From NCBI GenBank assembly GCA_947446155.1, contig CANFFZ010000001.1:1-55773 (forward strand): 55,773 nucleotides of DNA. The letters run 5' to 3'. The notes beneath the pieces were generated by a model that was given only the letters and a program-made list of their open reading frames with translations, was not told where the DNA came from and did not search any database. The translations under genes and the position numbers were made by a program. This document shows, one piece after another, positions 1-8,195 of this stretch (positions are counted from its first letter, which is position 1; each line of letters starts with the position of its first letter). Source of the DNA: Chloroflexota bacterium. Its GTDB lineage: Bacteria > Chloroflexota > Dehalococcoidia > UBA2979.

Positions 1-9
1 GGAGGCTCA

Positions 10-168
10 ATGGCCGTCGTAAATGCGTACTGCGTGAAGTGCAAAGAAAAGCGCGACATGAACAACGCCGAGAACACCACCATGAAGAACGGCAAGCCCG
101 CCGTGAAGGGCGTCTGCCCCGTCTGCGGCACCGGCATGTTCAAGATCGGTGGCGTCGTCCCCGCCTAG
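10..168 (+). CDS. DUF5679 zinc-ribbon-like small protein
   Basis: A 52-residue protein with an ideal GGAGG ribosome site at the very left edge, 5 bases before the ATG. It has two Cys pairs, YCVKCK near residues 7-12 and VCPVCG near residues 38-43, which should form a small zinc ribbon. The arrangement (Cys pair, basic linker with KNGKPA, then CPVCG and GMFKIG) is that of the DUF5679 family, common in Chloroflexota and some archaea, whose role is unknown. A short GC hairpin overlaps its stop codon. The fit to the family is good; function is unknown. Confidence 0.85.
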   Translation: MAVVNAYCVKCKEKRDMNNAENTTMKNGKPAVKGVCPVCGTGMFKIGGVVPA

Positions 169-174
169 GCGGGG
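159..174. terminator. GC hairpin over the DUF5679 stop
   Basis: CCCCGCC and GGCGGGG flank the central TA of the stop codon, giving a compact stem. There is no T tract after it. A second hairpin follows at 268-304 (CCGTGCC/GGCACGG, loop 4, with outer GTGAG/CTCAC). Either could end the upstream transcript; neither is a classic intrinsic terminator. Confidence 0.35.
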
Positions 175-623
175 CGCACGGCTCGACCGCGCCCCGGCAC
201 CGCCGAGGCGCACACCCGCCCTCATCTCTTCCGGATTCCGTTCTCTCGAGCGAGCGGCCCCCGGAAGGTGAGGGCGATTCCGTGCCCCGCGGCACGGCAC
301 TCACTACGTGCGGTCCCGAGGTCGCGCGCACCTCCAACACCCAGGTGGCGCACGTCTAGAAAACAAACCCTTTCGCGGCGGACATCACCGCGAATCTGCG
401 GCTAGAAAGCATCTGTGTTCTAGCGCCCGCCCTCGATCGGCGCCCGCAGACTCCATGTTTTACGTGAAACATATGTTCTTATCCTTCACGCTGTTTTTTT
501 CGTGGTGGGGCGTCTGCGAAAAAACCTCGGGCGTCACGACGCAGAGACACCTACTCCAACCAATCGATCTGTAGCGGACGCAGCGCTCGACCTATCCTGT
601 TCTCGCACCGAAAGGAGCCTGCC
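169..623. other. 455-base gene-free region with parS-like site
   Basis: I find no convincing gene here. The region holds a terminator-like hairpin (268-304), a perfect 7-bp inverted repeat TTCGCGG/CCGCGAA (372-378 and 388-394), a parS-like palindrome (456-471) and a T run near 493-499. It is visibly more AT-rich between about 455 and 560 than its surroundings. The downstream gene at 624 is probably transcribed from here. Confidence 0.5.
456..471. promoter_or_regulatory. parS: parS-like ParB binding site
   Basis: The 16-mer TGTTTTACGTGAAACA differs at one position (T for C at base 6) from the conserved bacterial parS palindrome TGTTNCACGTGAAACA recognised by ParB/Spo0J. Known biology: ParB loads on parS near the replication origin and recruits SMC. 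It lies in a gene-free AT-rich pocket, as expected for a binding site, but no parAB or origin gene is in the window. Identification rests on this match alone. Confidence 0.5.
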
Positions 624-1154
624 ATGCAGGTTCTGCTCTCCTCCCCCAACATCACCTGTGAGCACTGCATCGAAACCATCCGAGGCGTTGTAGACGCCGT
701 CGAGGGTGCGCACCTCATCTCCGGAGACCCCGACGCCCGCAGCTACATCGTTGACCTCGCCTCCGGCGCGCTCCTCGACACCGTCGCCACACGCCTCGCC
801 GCCGCTGACTACCCCCTCGGCGACGTCTCCACCGAGGCCGCGCACCACGCAGGCACCTTCACCCCCGACTGGCGCCCCTCCGACTGGCGCATCGTGAAAA
901 CCGACGCCGGCGCGAACGTGAACTACGACTGCTACTGCGGTTGCGATGCCGGCTTCGCGCTCGACCGCGCCCAGGCTGACCAGCCCCTCGAATCGTGCTG
1001 CTGCGGCAACCAGATCCTCGTCGGCACGGACGCCGGCGCCCGCATCACCTCGAAACTCGACGGGTCTGCGGGCTACCGAGTCGACGTACAGCAGGTGACG
1101 ATGCCATGGGGCCAGCCGCTAGAGGTCGCCCTGGCCATCCCACTCGGGGGATAG
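624..1154 (+). CDS. heavy-metal-associated domain protein with Cys-rich tail
   Basis: A 176-residue protein with a clear AAAGGAG ribosome site. Residues 1-65 look like a heavy-metal-associated ferredoxin-like fold with the metal pair C12-x-x-C15 (ITCEHC), followed by the typical helix IRGVVDAV. The C-terminal half has two further Cys clusters: C103, C105 and C107, then C125-C127 in a CCCG stretch. In HMA domains the C-x-x-C pair binds Cu(I) or other soft metals. I infer a soluble cytoplasmic metal-binding or delivery protein; the C-terminal cluster is not a domain I can name. No efflux ATPase is adjacent. Confidence 0.7.
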   Translation: MQVLLSSPNITCEHCIETIRGVVDAVEGAHLISGDPDARSYIVDLASGALLDTVATRLAAADYPLGDVSTEAAHHAGTFTPDWRPSDWRIVKTDAGANVNYDCYCGCDAGFALDRAQADQPLESCCCGNQILVGTDAGARITSKLDGSAGYRVDVQQVTMPWGQPLEVALAIPLGG

Positions 1155-1161
1155 CCCTCGA

Positions 1162-3201
1162 CTACTCCGCGCTGAGCCCGATCTCCCGCAGGAACGCCGC
1201 GCTCGACGGCTCCCGGCCGAGGAACGACCGCACGAGGTCGGCGCCGTCCAGCGTCCCCCCGGCCTCGAGGATCGTGCGCCGGTAGTCGAGCCCCGCCGCC
1301 GCCTCGACCTCCGGCCCGCCCTCGAACCGCCCGTACATGTCGTCACCGAAGACCTGCGACCACAGGTAGCCGTAGTAGCCCGCGTCGTAGCCGAACAGGT
1401 GCCCGAAGCCGGCCTGGAAGTGCGTCCCGGCGGGGAACGGGAAACCCGTGATCCCGTGGAGCGCTTCCGCGAGCGCATCTGTGTCCTTAGAGGCCCCAGC
1501 GTCGTGGTAGGCGAGGTCCAGGCGCGCGAAGAAGATCTGGCGCAGGTAGTGGAGGCCGCTGCCGACGTTCTTCGCGGCCACTATCTGCGCCAGCAGCGCC
1601 TCCGGCAGTGGCTCGCCCGTCGTCACGTGCCGCGTGAACCCCCGTAGCACCGAGGGCTCCCACGTCCAGTGCTCCAGCATCTGCGAGGGCGCCTCGACGA
1701 AGTCGCGCTCCACGTTCGTCCCGGCGAAGCGGTTGTACGGCGAGCGCGTCATCACCTGGTGCAGGATGTGCCCGAACTCGTGGAAGAGCGTCTCCACCTC
1801 GGAGTGCCGTAGCAGGCTCGGCGACTCCGCCGAGGGCTTGGTAAAGTTGGCGACGATCGCCGCCGCGGTCGGCCCATACTTGTGGGGCCCAGTCGTGCCG
1901 TCCGCGAGCGTGCGCCCGGGCCGCAGCATGAACGCCGCGGCGTGTCCGTACTTGTCCGGCCTCGGGTGCAGGTCCATGTAGAAATGCCCGATGTATGCGC
2001 TCTCTGAGCCTTCGAGGGCATCGACGACTGCATACAGCCGCACGTCCTCGTGCCACGCCAGCGTCTCCGCCACCGGGACGAAGCGGACGCCCACGAGTCG
2101 CTGGTAGACCTCGAACAGGCCATCGAGGACGGCATCCATCGGGAAGTACTCGGCGACGGCGAACTGGTCGACCTGGTAGCGCTCTCGCATGACGCGCTGT
2201 TGGTAGTACCGCCAGTCCCAGATTTCGAGGCGTGCGTGCGGGTCCTCGAGGTGGCGGCGCTTCTCCGCCTGCAACTCCTCGATGTCCCGCTCCGCCTTCA
2301 CCCGCACCTGCCGCTCGAGGTCCACGAGGAAGTCGAGCGCGGTCTCCGGCGTCTTCACCATCTTCGTCTCGATCACGTAGGCGTCCCACGAGGGGTAACC
2401 CAGCGTCTCCGCGATCTCGTGGCGGATTCCGATCGCTTCGGCGAGCAGGGGGAGGTTGATGTCGGCAGCGCGGTTGTGGTTCTTCAGGAAGAGTTCCCGC
2501 CGTAGCGATTCGTCCTCAGCGGCCTCCAGGAACGGGTAGAACTCGGGGTAGTCGAGCGAGACGCGGTAGCGAGGCCCCTCGGGGGTCTCGACGGTCTGCA
2601 GCCGGTCGATATACGTGTTCGGCAGCCCGCGCAGGTCCTCCAGCTGGAGCAGCAACGCGTCCTCGAACTCATCGATGTTGCGGCGGAACTCCACGCCCAG
2701 CCGCACGAGGCGCTCCTTCAGCGTCTGCACCCGCCCTCGGCGTGGGGCGTCCAGATCGAAGCCGTTGCGACGCGTGTCCCGCAGCGTGTGCGCCAGCAGC
2801 CGCGCGTCGACGCCCTCGAGGGCGCGCGCCTCGTCGGTCGCCGCGTACGCGCGCACGGCGGCAGCGATGTCCTCGCGGAAGCCCACCGTGGTGCCGTACG
2901 TGTCGAGCCGCTGCTCCGCCTCGAGCGCCACGTCGCGCAGCGTGGCGTCCGCCGCGACGTAGGTGAGGAAGCCGTGCTCTCCGCTCGCCAGCGCCAGCAG
3001 ACTTGCCACCTCGTCGAGCGGCGCGACCGTGTTGGCGAACGTCCGCGCACCCTCGATCCGCGCGACGCCATCGAGGATCGCGTCGCAGCGCGCGATGGCT
3101 TCCTCGGTGCCTGCGCGGATGCGCTCGGGTGTCGCGAGCGTGAAGTCGAAGGGTGGCGTCGAGGCAAGGTCGGCGGAGCGGTCTGGCATGCCTCGAATCA
3201 T
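1162..3201 (-). CDS. M3 family metallopeptidase (oligopeptidase)
   Basis: A 679-residue zinc oligopeptidase of family M3 (oligopeptidase A/thimet type). The zinc motif H474-EFG-H478 sits in the catalytic helix. It is followed by NVERDFVEAPSQMLEHW, carrying the third zinc ligand Glu in the usual place, and GSGLHYLRQIFFARLDL downstream. The long N-terminal helical part and overall length match the family. It is expected to be cytoplasmic and to degrade short peptides. There is no signal peptide. An alternative start Met lies four codons in (MPDRSADL); neither start has a strong ribosome site. It converges on the preceding gene with only 7 bases between stops. Confidence 0.93.
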   Translation of the reverse strand: MIRGMPDRSADLASTPPFDFTLATPERIRAGTEEAIARCDAILDGVARIEGARTFANTVAPLDEVASLLALASGEHGFLTYVAADATLRDVALEAEQRLDTYGTTVGFREDIAAAVRAYAATDEARALEGVDARLLAHTLRDTRRNGFDLDAPRRGRVQTLKERLVRLGVEFRRNIDEFEDALLLQLEDLRGLPNTYIDRLQTVETPEGPRYRVSLDYPEFYPFLEAAEDESLRRELFLKNHNRAADINLPLLAEAIGIRHEIAETLGYPSWDAYVIETKMVKTPETALDFLVDLERQVRVKAERDIEELQAEKRRHLEDPHARLEIWDWRYYQQRVMRERYQVDQFAVAEYFPMDAVLDGLFEVYQRLVGVRFVPVAETLAWHEDVRLYAVVDALEGSESAYIGHFYMDLHPRPDKYGHAAAFMLRPGRTLADGTTGPHKYGPTAAAIVANFTKPSAESPSLLRHSEVETLFHEFGHILHQVMTRSPYNRFAGTNVERDFVEAPSQMLEHWTWEPSVLRGFTRHVTTGEPLPEALLAQIVAAKNVGSGLHYLRQIFFARLDLAYHDAGASKDTDALAEALHGITGFPFPAGTHFQAGFGHLFGYDAGYYGYLWSQVFGDDMYGRFEGGPEVEAAAGLDYRRTILEAGGTLDGADLVRSFLGREPSSAAFLREIGLSAE

Positions 3202-3221
3202 ACGGGTGGAAAATGAAGCGG

Positions 3222-3746
3222 CTAGATCGCCTCGTCGGGGTGCTGACGGGGGAGGCCGCTCAGGGCGAACGCGGCCTCGACGAGGTCAGTGGCGCCCTCG
3301 ATCTCCGACTCGATCGTCAGGAACTCCGTGTCGTGGTGGACCAGTTTGTAGCGTGAGTTGCCGAGGTACTCGACCTTCTCGATGCGCTGGAGGTCCCGCC
3401 ATGCCACCTCGTGGATCGGCTGGCCCAGGTGGAGCGCGGTGACGCCCTCGACCGTGAGCACGATCGCAGTGGCGGTGCCACGCCAGGTCAGCAGCACGAT
3501 GGGCACCATCAGCAGCGTGACCACTGCGGCGAAGAGCCCGAACCCCTTCGCCTCAGTCAGGTCGAGCGCGAATCCGAGCCCCAGCGCCACGACCGTGACG
3601 AGCAGCGGCAGCGCGAACGAGGCGTTCTGCCACCAGCGGTTGGGGTTGGCGAACACCCGCACGACCTGGTGCATGGTCGCCACGGCGCGTGCGTCCGAGG
3701 CGTGGAGGTCGGGCAGGGGGTGCTCGTCGGTCATGGGCGGAATCAT
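3222..3746 (-). CDS. membrane protein with PH-like domain
   Basis: A 174-residue protein with two hydrophobic helices (about residues 43-62 and 68-87), the second followed by a short TWRGTA turn. The C-terminal region (EGVTALHLGQPIHEVAWRDLQRIEKVEYLGNSRYKLVHH) reads like a bacterial PH-like/YcxB-type beta barrel. Probably an inner-membrane protein with a cytoplasmic PH-like domain; no partner is suggested by the neighbours. It sits 20 bases upstream of the M3 peptidase on the same strand. A later Met (MTDEHPLP) is an alternative start. Function is unknown. Confidence 0.7.
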   Translation of the reverse strand: MIPPMTDEHPLPDLHASDARAVATMHQVVRVFANPNRWWQNASFALPLLVTVVALGLGFALDLTEAKGFGLFAAVVTLLMVPIVLLTWRGTATAIVLTVEGVTALHLGQPIHEVAWRDLQRIEKVEYLGNSRYKLVHHDTEFLTIESEIEGATDLVEAAFALSGLPRQHPDEAI

Positions 3747-3798
3747 CGCTCGGCGTGGCGCGTAAGACGAGCCTGCGCCCCCACGCTGACGCAGGGGA

Positions 3799-3804
3799 TA
3801 GGAT
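3799..3804 (+). promoter_or_regulatory. possible -10 element (TAGGAT)
   Basis: TAGGAT lies 22 bases before the ATG of the luciferase-like monooxygenase. It fits a -10 box with a short leader. No good -35 is visible, so this is only a candidate. Confidence 0.25.
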
Positions 3805-3826
3805 CGAGGGGCGTGGGGAGCCCTCG

Positions 3827-4843
3827 ATGCCTGACCAGCCAGCCCGATCCGCCCTCCGACTGAGCGTCCTCGACCAGGCGCCGATCCGTGAGGGCGGCAC
3901 TGCTGCGCAGGCGCTGCGTGAGTCGATCCTGCTCGCCCAGGCCGTCGAGCGCTTCGGGTACTCCCGCTTCTGGCTCGCGGAGCACCACGCGAGCGGTGGC
4001 CTCGCCTGCGCCGCCCCCGAGGTCGTCATCCCCGCCGTCGCCGCGCAGACCTCGACCATCCGGGTGGGGTCGGGCGGCGTGATGCTGTCGCATTACGCGC
4101 CGCTGAAGGTCGCCGAGCAGTTCCGCGCGCTGGAAGCGCTGTTCCCCGGCCGCATCGACCTCGGCATCGGCCGCGCGCCGGGTAGCAGCATGCAGACGAA
4201 GCAAGCGCTGGAGCACGGCCCCGGCACCCTCCCGCTGGAGGCGTTTCCCGACCAGGTCGAGGACCTCCTCGGCTACCTCGACGATGCGCTGCCCGCGGAC
4301 CATCCGTTCTTCGGCATCCACGCGAGCCCGATGATCGACGGGACACCCGAGGTCTGGTGCCTCGGTTCCTCGCTGGACGGGGCGGCGATCGCCGCCGACC
4401 TCGGGCTGCCGTACTGCTTCGCGCAGTTCATCGCGCCCGAACTCGGCCCACGCGCGGTCGCGCTCTACAAGACGCGCTTCAAGCCCTCGAAGTGGGCGGC
4501 AGAGCCGCGCGTCTCCATCGGCGTGTCGGGCCTCTGCGCAGCCACCGACGAGGAGGCCGAGCGCCTCGCCCTCAGCCGCTACGTGTGGCGCTTCCGTCGC
4601 GGCGCCGTGCCCTCGCCCGCGACCGCTGCCGCATTCGAGATGACCCAGCCCGAGCGAGACTACGTCGCCTTCTCGATGTCGAAGGCGGCCGTCGGGTCGC
4701 CCTCGACCGTGCGAGCACGCCTCGAGTCGCTCGCGGACGAGTTCGGTGCGGAGGAGATCGTGCTGCTCACGATCACCTTCGACTTCGCTGACCGCGTCCG
4801 CTCCTACGAACTCGTCGCACGTGAATTCGGCCTCTTCGAGTAG
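3827..4843 (+). CDS. LLM class flavin-dependent monooxygenase
   Basis: A 338-residue luciferase-like (bacterial luciferase alpha/beta TIM-barrel) oxidoreductase. Hallmarks: LSVLDQAPIREGG at the N-terminus, RFWLAEHHA, VGSGGVMLSHYAPLKVAEQFRALEALFPGRIDLGIGRAPG, and VWCLGSSLDGA. Such enzymes use reduced FMN and O2 to oxidise an organic substrate. The start at MPDQPARS was chosen because GGGGAG lies just upstream and family members begin there; an open frame extends to 3689 but is not conserved-looking. A flavin reductase follows 10 bases downstream, so the two likely form a two-component monooxygenase. Substrate unknown. Confidence 0.9.
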   Translation: MPDQPARSALRLSVLDQAPIREGGTAAQALRESILLAQAVERFGYSRFWLAEHHASGGLACAAPEVVIPAVAAQTSTIRVGSGGVMLSHYAPLKVAEQFRALEALFPGRIDLGIGRAPGSSMQTKQALEHGPGTLPLEAFPDQVEDLLGYLDDALPADHPFFGIHASPMIDGTPEVWCLGSSLDGAAIAADLGLPYCFAQFIAPELGPRAVALYKTRFKPSKWAAEPRVSIGVSGLCAATDEEAERLALSRYVWRFRRGAVPSPATAAAFEMTQPERDYVAFSMSKAAVGSPSTVRARLESLADEFGAEEIVLLTITFDFADRVRSYELVAREFGLFE

Positions 4844-4853
4844 GGAGCCATCG

Positions 4854-5402
4854 ATGGTTGGTCGCAAGATCCAGAAGACCGAGGACGACTACATCAGCGA
4901 GGCGATGCACGAGCTGCCCTATGGCATCTACGTCATCGGCTCCACGCGTGACGGCAAGCCGAACGGGATGATCGCCGACTGGGTGATGCAGGTCTCGTTC
5001 AGCCCGCGTCTCGTCCTCGCCGCCTTCGAGCGCGACTCCTCTTCCCTCGCCCGCATCCGTGAGAACGGCTTCTACACCGTGAACCTGCTCCCGCAGAAGG
5101 ACGGCCTGCTCATCGCCCAGCGCTTCGTCCAGCCCTCAAACGCCGCCAAGGTGCGAGGCCGCAGCGACGAGGCAGCCGCGCAGCAGCACGACAAACTCGC
5201 GGGCACCGACTACCGGCTCTCCGAGCGCGCCCCCGGCTGCCCCATCCTCGACGACGCCATCGCCTACCTCGAGTGCGCCGCTGAGCAGTTCATCGAGGCC
5301 GGCGACCACATCGTGGTCACCGCGCGCGTCCTCTACGGCGAAGTCCAGCACAGCGGCGACCCGCTCACCTCGACGTACACCGGGTGGTCGTACTCGGGGT
5401 AG
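4854..5402 (+). CDS. flavin reductase family protein
   Basis: A 182-residue flavin reductase-like, FMN-binding split-barrel protein. Visible features: HELPYGIYVIGSTRDGKPNGMIADWVMQVSFSPRLVLAAFE (flavin-binding strand and loop) and GDHIVVTARVLYGEV near the C-terminus. It should supply reduced flavin to the adjacent luciferase-like monooxygenase, with which it is clearly co-transcribed (10-base gap, GGGAG ribosome site overlapping the upstream stop). An open frame extends upstream into the previous gene, so the ATG at 4854 is the sensible start. Confidence 0.88.
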   Translation: MVGRKIQKTEDDYISEAMHELPYGIYVIGSTRDGKPNGMIADWVMQVSFSPRLVLAAFERDSSSLARIRENGFYTVNLLPQKDGLLIAQRFVQPSNAAKVRGRSDEAAAQQHDKLAGTDYRLSERAPGCPILDDAIAYLECAAEQFIEAGDHIVVTARVLYGEVQHSGDPLTSTYTGWSYSG

Positions 5403-5407
5403 GTGGC

Positions 5408-5833
5408 ATGAGGACGGCCGCCCTCACGTTCCTCGGCGGGTGCCTGCTCGCGCTCGGGATCACGGCCATCGCGCTGAGGGAGCCCTCGGCGTTTCGAGGT
5501 GAGGTCCCGGGCCCAGCGTGCATCGTGCCGGTCGTTCACCCCGCGCCTCTACGGGCCACGGAAGTGCCCGCGCCGACGATCCCGTCCACGCCATGCACGC
5601 CGCCATTCGAGATCGTCGCGAGCAACCTGCCGGCGGTCCTCGGCGCTGCTCCCGGCCAGGGCAGCGTGACGGTGCGCGTCGCGCCGCTGCCCGAGGGCGA
5701 ACACGCCTTCGAGGTGGTGGTGCCCGTGGATATTGGGTTCGCAGGCGGCTCACTCGCTCCCAGCGGGCCTCGCATCACCGGCTTCGTGGCCGGACGCGCC
5801 CGTCCCACGTGGGGGCAGGAACCACCACCGTGA
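5408..5833 (+). CDS. membrane-anchored protein, frame-broken at a hairpin
   Basis: A 141-residue product with an N-terminal hydrophobic anchor (TAALTFLGGCLLALGITAIAL), then a Pro-rich extracytoplasmic region and beta-like stretches. The frame ends in a stop inside a perfect 20-bp inverted repeat. The -1 frame across the same point stays open to 6024 and continues in the same style (VNVTVVVPAASAPVEVDG to a Cys near the end). This suggests one ~205-residue protein split by a frameshift at the G5 run 5811-5815. Options are ribosomal slippage, a real mutation, or an indel error at the hairpin. I do not recognise the family. It lies 5 bases after the flavin reductase. Confidence 0.55.
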   Translation: MRTAALTFLGGCLLALGITAIALREPSAFRGEVPGPACIVPVVHPAPLRATEVPAPTIPSTPCTPPFEIVASNLPAVLGAAPGQGSVTVRVAPLPEGEHAFEVVVPVDIGFAGGSLAPSGPRITGFVAGRARPTWGQEPPP

Positions 5834-5856
5834 ATGTCACGGTGGTGGTTCCTGCC
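5814..5856. repeat. perfect 20-bp inverted repeat, 3-base spacer
   Basis: Bases 5814-5833 and 5837-5856 are exact reverse complements, separated by ATG. Both strands encode a similar TTTV-x-x-TVVVP stretch. There is no T tract and it lies inside a coding region, so a terminator role is unlikely. A stem this long and perfect is very rare by chance. Confidence 0.9.
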
Positions 5857-6040
5857 GCGAGCGCCCCGGTCGAGGTTGATGGCATCCCTCGGGGCTCACG
5901 TTGGGACGCCGTCATCGCGGTGCCACGCCTCGGGCCGCCGGTGGTGAAGGGGAGATCGACGCAGGGCGGGCGCGTGTTTCGCATCGACACGAACCAGCGT
6001 CCGCCGTGTGTGACCACTCCTTGACGACGCTCCCGCTCCC

Positions 6041-7189
6041 CTACGCCTGCTCCAACCGCACGAGGCGTCCCCCCGCCACCACAGCCCGCACGCGCGCCAA
6101 CGCGCCGAGGTCACGCGTTGGGTCGCCCTCTACCACGAGCAGGTCGGCGCGCTGGCCGGGGGCGATGGTGCCGCGGTCGGGGAGGCGCAGCAGGCGGGCG
6201 CTTGTGCTCGTCGCGAGGCGCAGCACCTCGATGGTGGTCTGGGCGGTCATCGCCTGCATCGTACGGAGCGCACGCACGAGGTCGTCGTGAGGCAGGCCGG
6301 GGATGCCGCAGTCGGTGCTCATGAAGATGTCGCACCCGGCCTCGAACAGCGCGCGCACGAGGTCGGCGCGCTGGGGGAAGCGGTCGGGCTGGTCGATCAG
6401 CCGTCCGGAGATCGTCGGCGAGACCAGGATGCCCTTCCGCGCGATCTCCGCGATGACGCCGAGGTCTTTCACGCTCCCCGCCGCCGTCTGGAACGAGCAG
6501 TGTTCGAGGACGTCCACGCCCGCCTCCACCGCCACCTCGATGCCGGCGACGCCGTGGGCGTGCGCGGCCACGCGACGGTCGAGGCGGTGGGCCTCGTCGA
6601 TGATCGCGCGCAGTTCGGCGACGGAGTACTGCGCGGCGAAGGGGTTGGAGCCCGGCGTCATGTTGCCGCCCGAGGCCATCACCTTGATCCAGTCGACCCC
6701 GGCCTTCACCCGCTCGCGTACGGCCACGCGCACGCCGAGTTCCCCGTTCGCCTCGCCGCCAATGAACCAGCAGTGGCCGCCAGTGGTCGTCACCGGCGCG
6801 CCTGCCACCAGTAGGTCCGGGCCGGTCACGAGGCCGCCTCGGATCGCCTCGCGGAGTGCGACAGCGAGGTCGGTCGGTGCGCCGAGGTCACGGACGGTGG
6901 TGATCCCGGCCCGCAGTGCCACCATCGCGTGGCCCTGCATCCGCAGCAGCATCCGGGCGGGGGTGTCGCCGTCGTAGACCGTGCGCCAGTCCGGCTGCGC
7001 GTTGAACGCGAGGTGCGTGTGCCCCTCGATCAGTCCGGGCAGCACCGTGCAGCCCGAGACATCGAGGACGCGCGCGCCCTCGGCCGCCTCACTCGTGACC
7101 ACGCCACCGTCGACGTGGACGTCTCCGGCAGCCGAGGCGCTGTCGAGCCCGTCCCAGACGCGCCCGCCCGCAAGCGTAAGTGCAGCCAT
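6041..7189 (-). CDS. amidohydrolase family protein
   Basis: A 382-residue metal-dependent hydrolase of the amidohydrolase superfamily (imidazolonepropionase/prolidase-like branch). Metal motifs in order: H57-T-H59 in LIEGHTHL after the VLPGL strand; a Lys in GVDWIKVMASGG that is usually carboxylated; His residues in VAAHAHG; an EHCSF stretch; and the Asp of MSTDCGIPG. The C-terminal APGQRADLLVVEGDP closes the small beta-sandwich. No signal peptide, so cytoplasmic. Third gene of an operon with an alpha/beta hydrolase and a 28-residue membrane peptide. Substrate not predictable. Confidence 0.9.
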   Translation of the reverse strand: MAALTLAGGRVWDGLDSASAAGDVHVDGGVVTSEAAEGARVLDVSGCTVLPGLIEGHTHLAFNAQPDWRTVYDGDTPARMLLRMQGHAMVALRAGITTVRDLGAPTDLAVALREAIRGGLVTGPDLLVAGAPVTTTGGHCWFIGGEANGELGVRVAVRERVKAGVDWIKVMASGGNMTPGSNPFAAQYSVAELRAIIDEAHRLDRRVAAHAHGVAGIEVAVEAGVDVLEHCSFQTAAGSVKDLGVIAEIARKGILVSPTISGRLIDQPDRFPQRADLVRALFEAGCDIFMSTDCGIPGLPHDDLVRALRTMQAMTAQTTIEVLRLATSTSARLLRLPDRGTIAPGQRADLLVVEGDPTRDLGALARVRAVVAGGRLVRLEQA

Positions 7190-7191
7190 CG

Positions 7192-7278
7192 CTACCGCGA
7201 GGACGCGATGTAGATCGCGGTCACGATGAAGATCGAGGCGATGCCTGCCAGCACCATGAACAGTCGTGGGCTTTCCAT
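7192..7278 (-). CDS. 28-residue single-helix membrane peptide
   Basis: A short frame beginning MESPRLFMVLAG and ending IASSR. It contains one continuous hydrophobic segment (about residues 6-25) with a basic tail. Its ATG overlaps the stop of the upstream hydrolase (ATGA), the standard sign of translational coupling, and its stop is 2 bases from the amidohydrolase start codon. It therefore neatly fills the gap between two clear genes. Probably a real small membrane protein; function unknown. Confidence 0.6.
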   Translation of the reverse strand: MESPRLFMVLAGIASIFIVTAIYIASSR

Positions 7279-8195
7279 CAGCGTGCTCCTGCCGTGACCC
7301 GCGCCCCGAGATGCTGCGCGAGGAAGGCCCGTGCCTCCTCGACCAGCGCGGCGGGCGAGTCTGCGTGATTGCTGTCGAACCAGTGGAGTGACTTCGGCTC
7401 GGCGAAGGCCGCCTGCAGCCGCTGGCCGCCTTCGGGGGTCACGAGCGTGTCCTTCAGGCCGTTCGCGATGAACTTCGGGATGTGGGAGGTGAGTGGCGCG
7501 AAGGTGATCGGATCGGTGAGGTCGAAGATCCGCTGCTCCTCCTCGGCGAGGTCAGCGAACGGTGTGCCCTCGATGACGAACCGCGAGTAGGCGGCGGTGC
7601 CCCCGACAAACAGTGAGGCCGCCTTGATCCGGTGATCGAGCGCGATTAGCGCTACGCCGAGGCGGCAGCCCATCGAGACGCCGTGGTAACCGATCGCGTC
7701 ACCGCGCACCTCGGGCCGCGTCAGCAGATAGTCGACCGTGCGCATGAGGTCCTGCACGCCTTGGATGCGGGCATCGCGAGTGCGGTACATGAGGTCGGGA
7801 CGGGTGGGCGTGAGGCGGCCACGGTTGTCCGCGCCCTCGCGCGACCCGAAACCGTAGGCGTCCACGGTGACCGCGACGAAGCCCGCCTTCGCCCAGCGCA
7901 CTGCGAGCGGTTCCGGGACAGCGGGTGTCGGCGTCATCATCGTGTGGCGGCCGGAGGCCGTCGAGCCGTGCTGTATGATCACCGCCGGATGCGGCCCACC
8001 CTCCGAGGGCATCGTCAGTGTGGCGACAACGCGCTCATCGTGCGTGGAGGTGAAGGTGACGCGCTCGCGGCGCAGGCCGGGGACGGCCTGGCGTGTCGCC
8101 GGGTTGGTGACCGGGTCGACTTCGCTGGTGGGTACCAGTGGCAGCGTGCGGTCGTAGGCGTAGAGGTGGCGCAGCAACGCCTCGTCGATGGCCAT
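7278..8195 (-). CDS. alpha/beta hydrolase (dienelactone hydrolase-like)
   Basis: A 305-residue alpha/beta-hydrolase. VIIQHGSTASG gives the oxyanion strand-turn, GVSMG the nucleophile elbow with catalytic Ser, FIANGLKDTLVTPEGG the acid loop, and DSNHADSPAALVEEA the catalytic His. A long insertion between HG and the elbow is typical of acetyl-xylan-esterase/dienelactone-type hydrolases. The start at MAIDEALL was chosen for its AGGAGG ribosome site; the open frame runs further upstream without one. First gene of the operon ending in the amidohydrolase. Confidence 0.85.
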   Translation of the reverse strand: MAIDEALLRHLYAYDRTLPLVPTSEVDPVTNPATRQAVPGLRRERVTFTSTHDERVVATLTMPSEGGPHPAVIIQHGSTASGRHTMMTPTPAVPEPLAVRWAKAGFVAVTVDAYGFGSREGADNRGRLTPTRPDLMYRTRDARIQGVQDLMRTVDYLLTRPEVRGDAIGYHGVSMGCRLGVALIALDHRIKAASLFVGGTAAYSRFVIEGTPFADLAEEEQRIFDLTDPITFAPLTSHIPKFIANGLKDTLVTPEGGQRLQAAFAEPKSLHWFDSNHADSPAALVEEARAFLAQHLGARVTAGAR

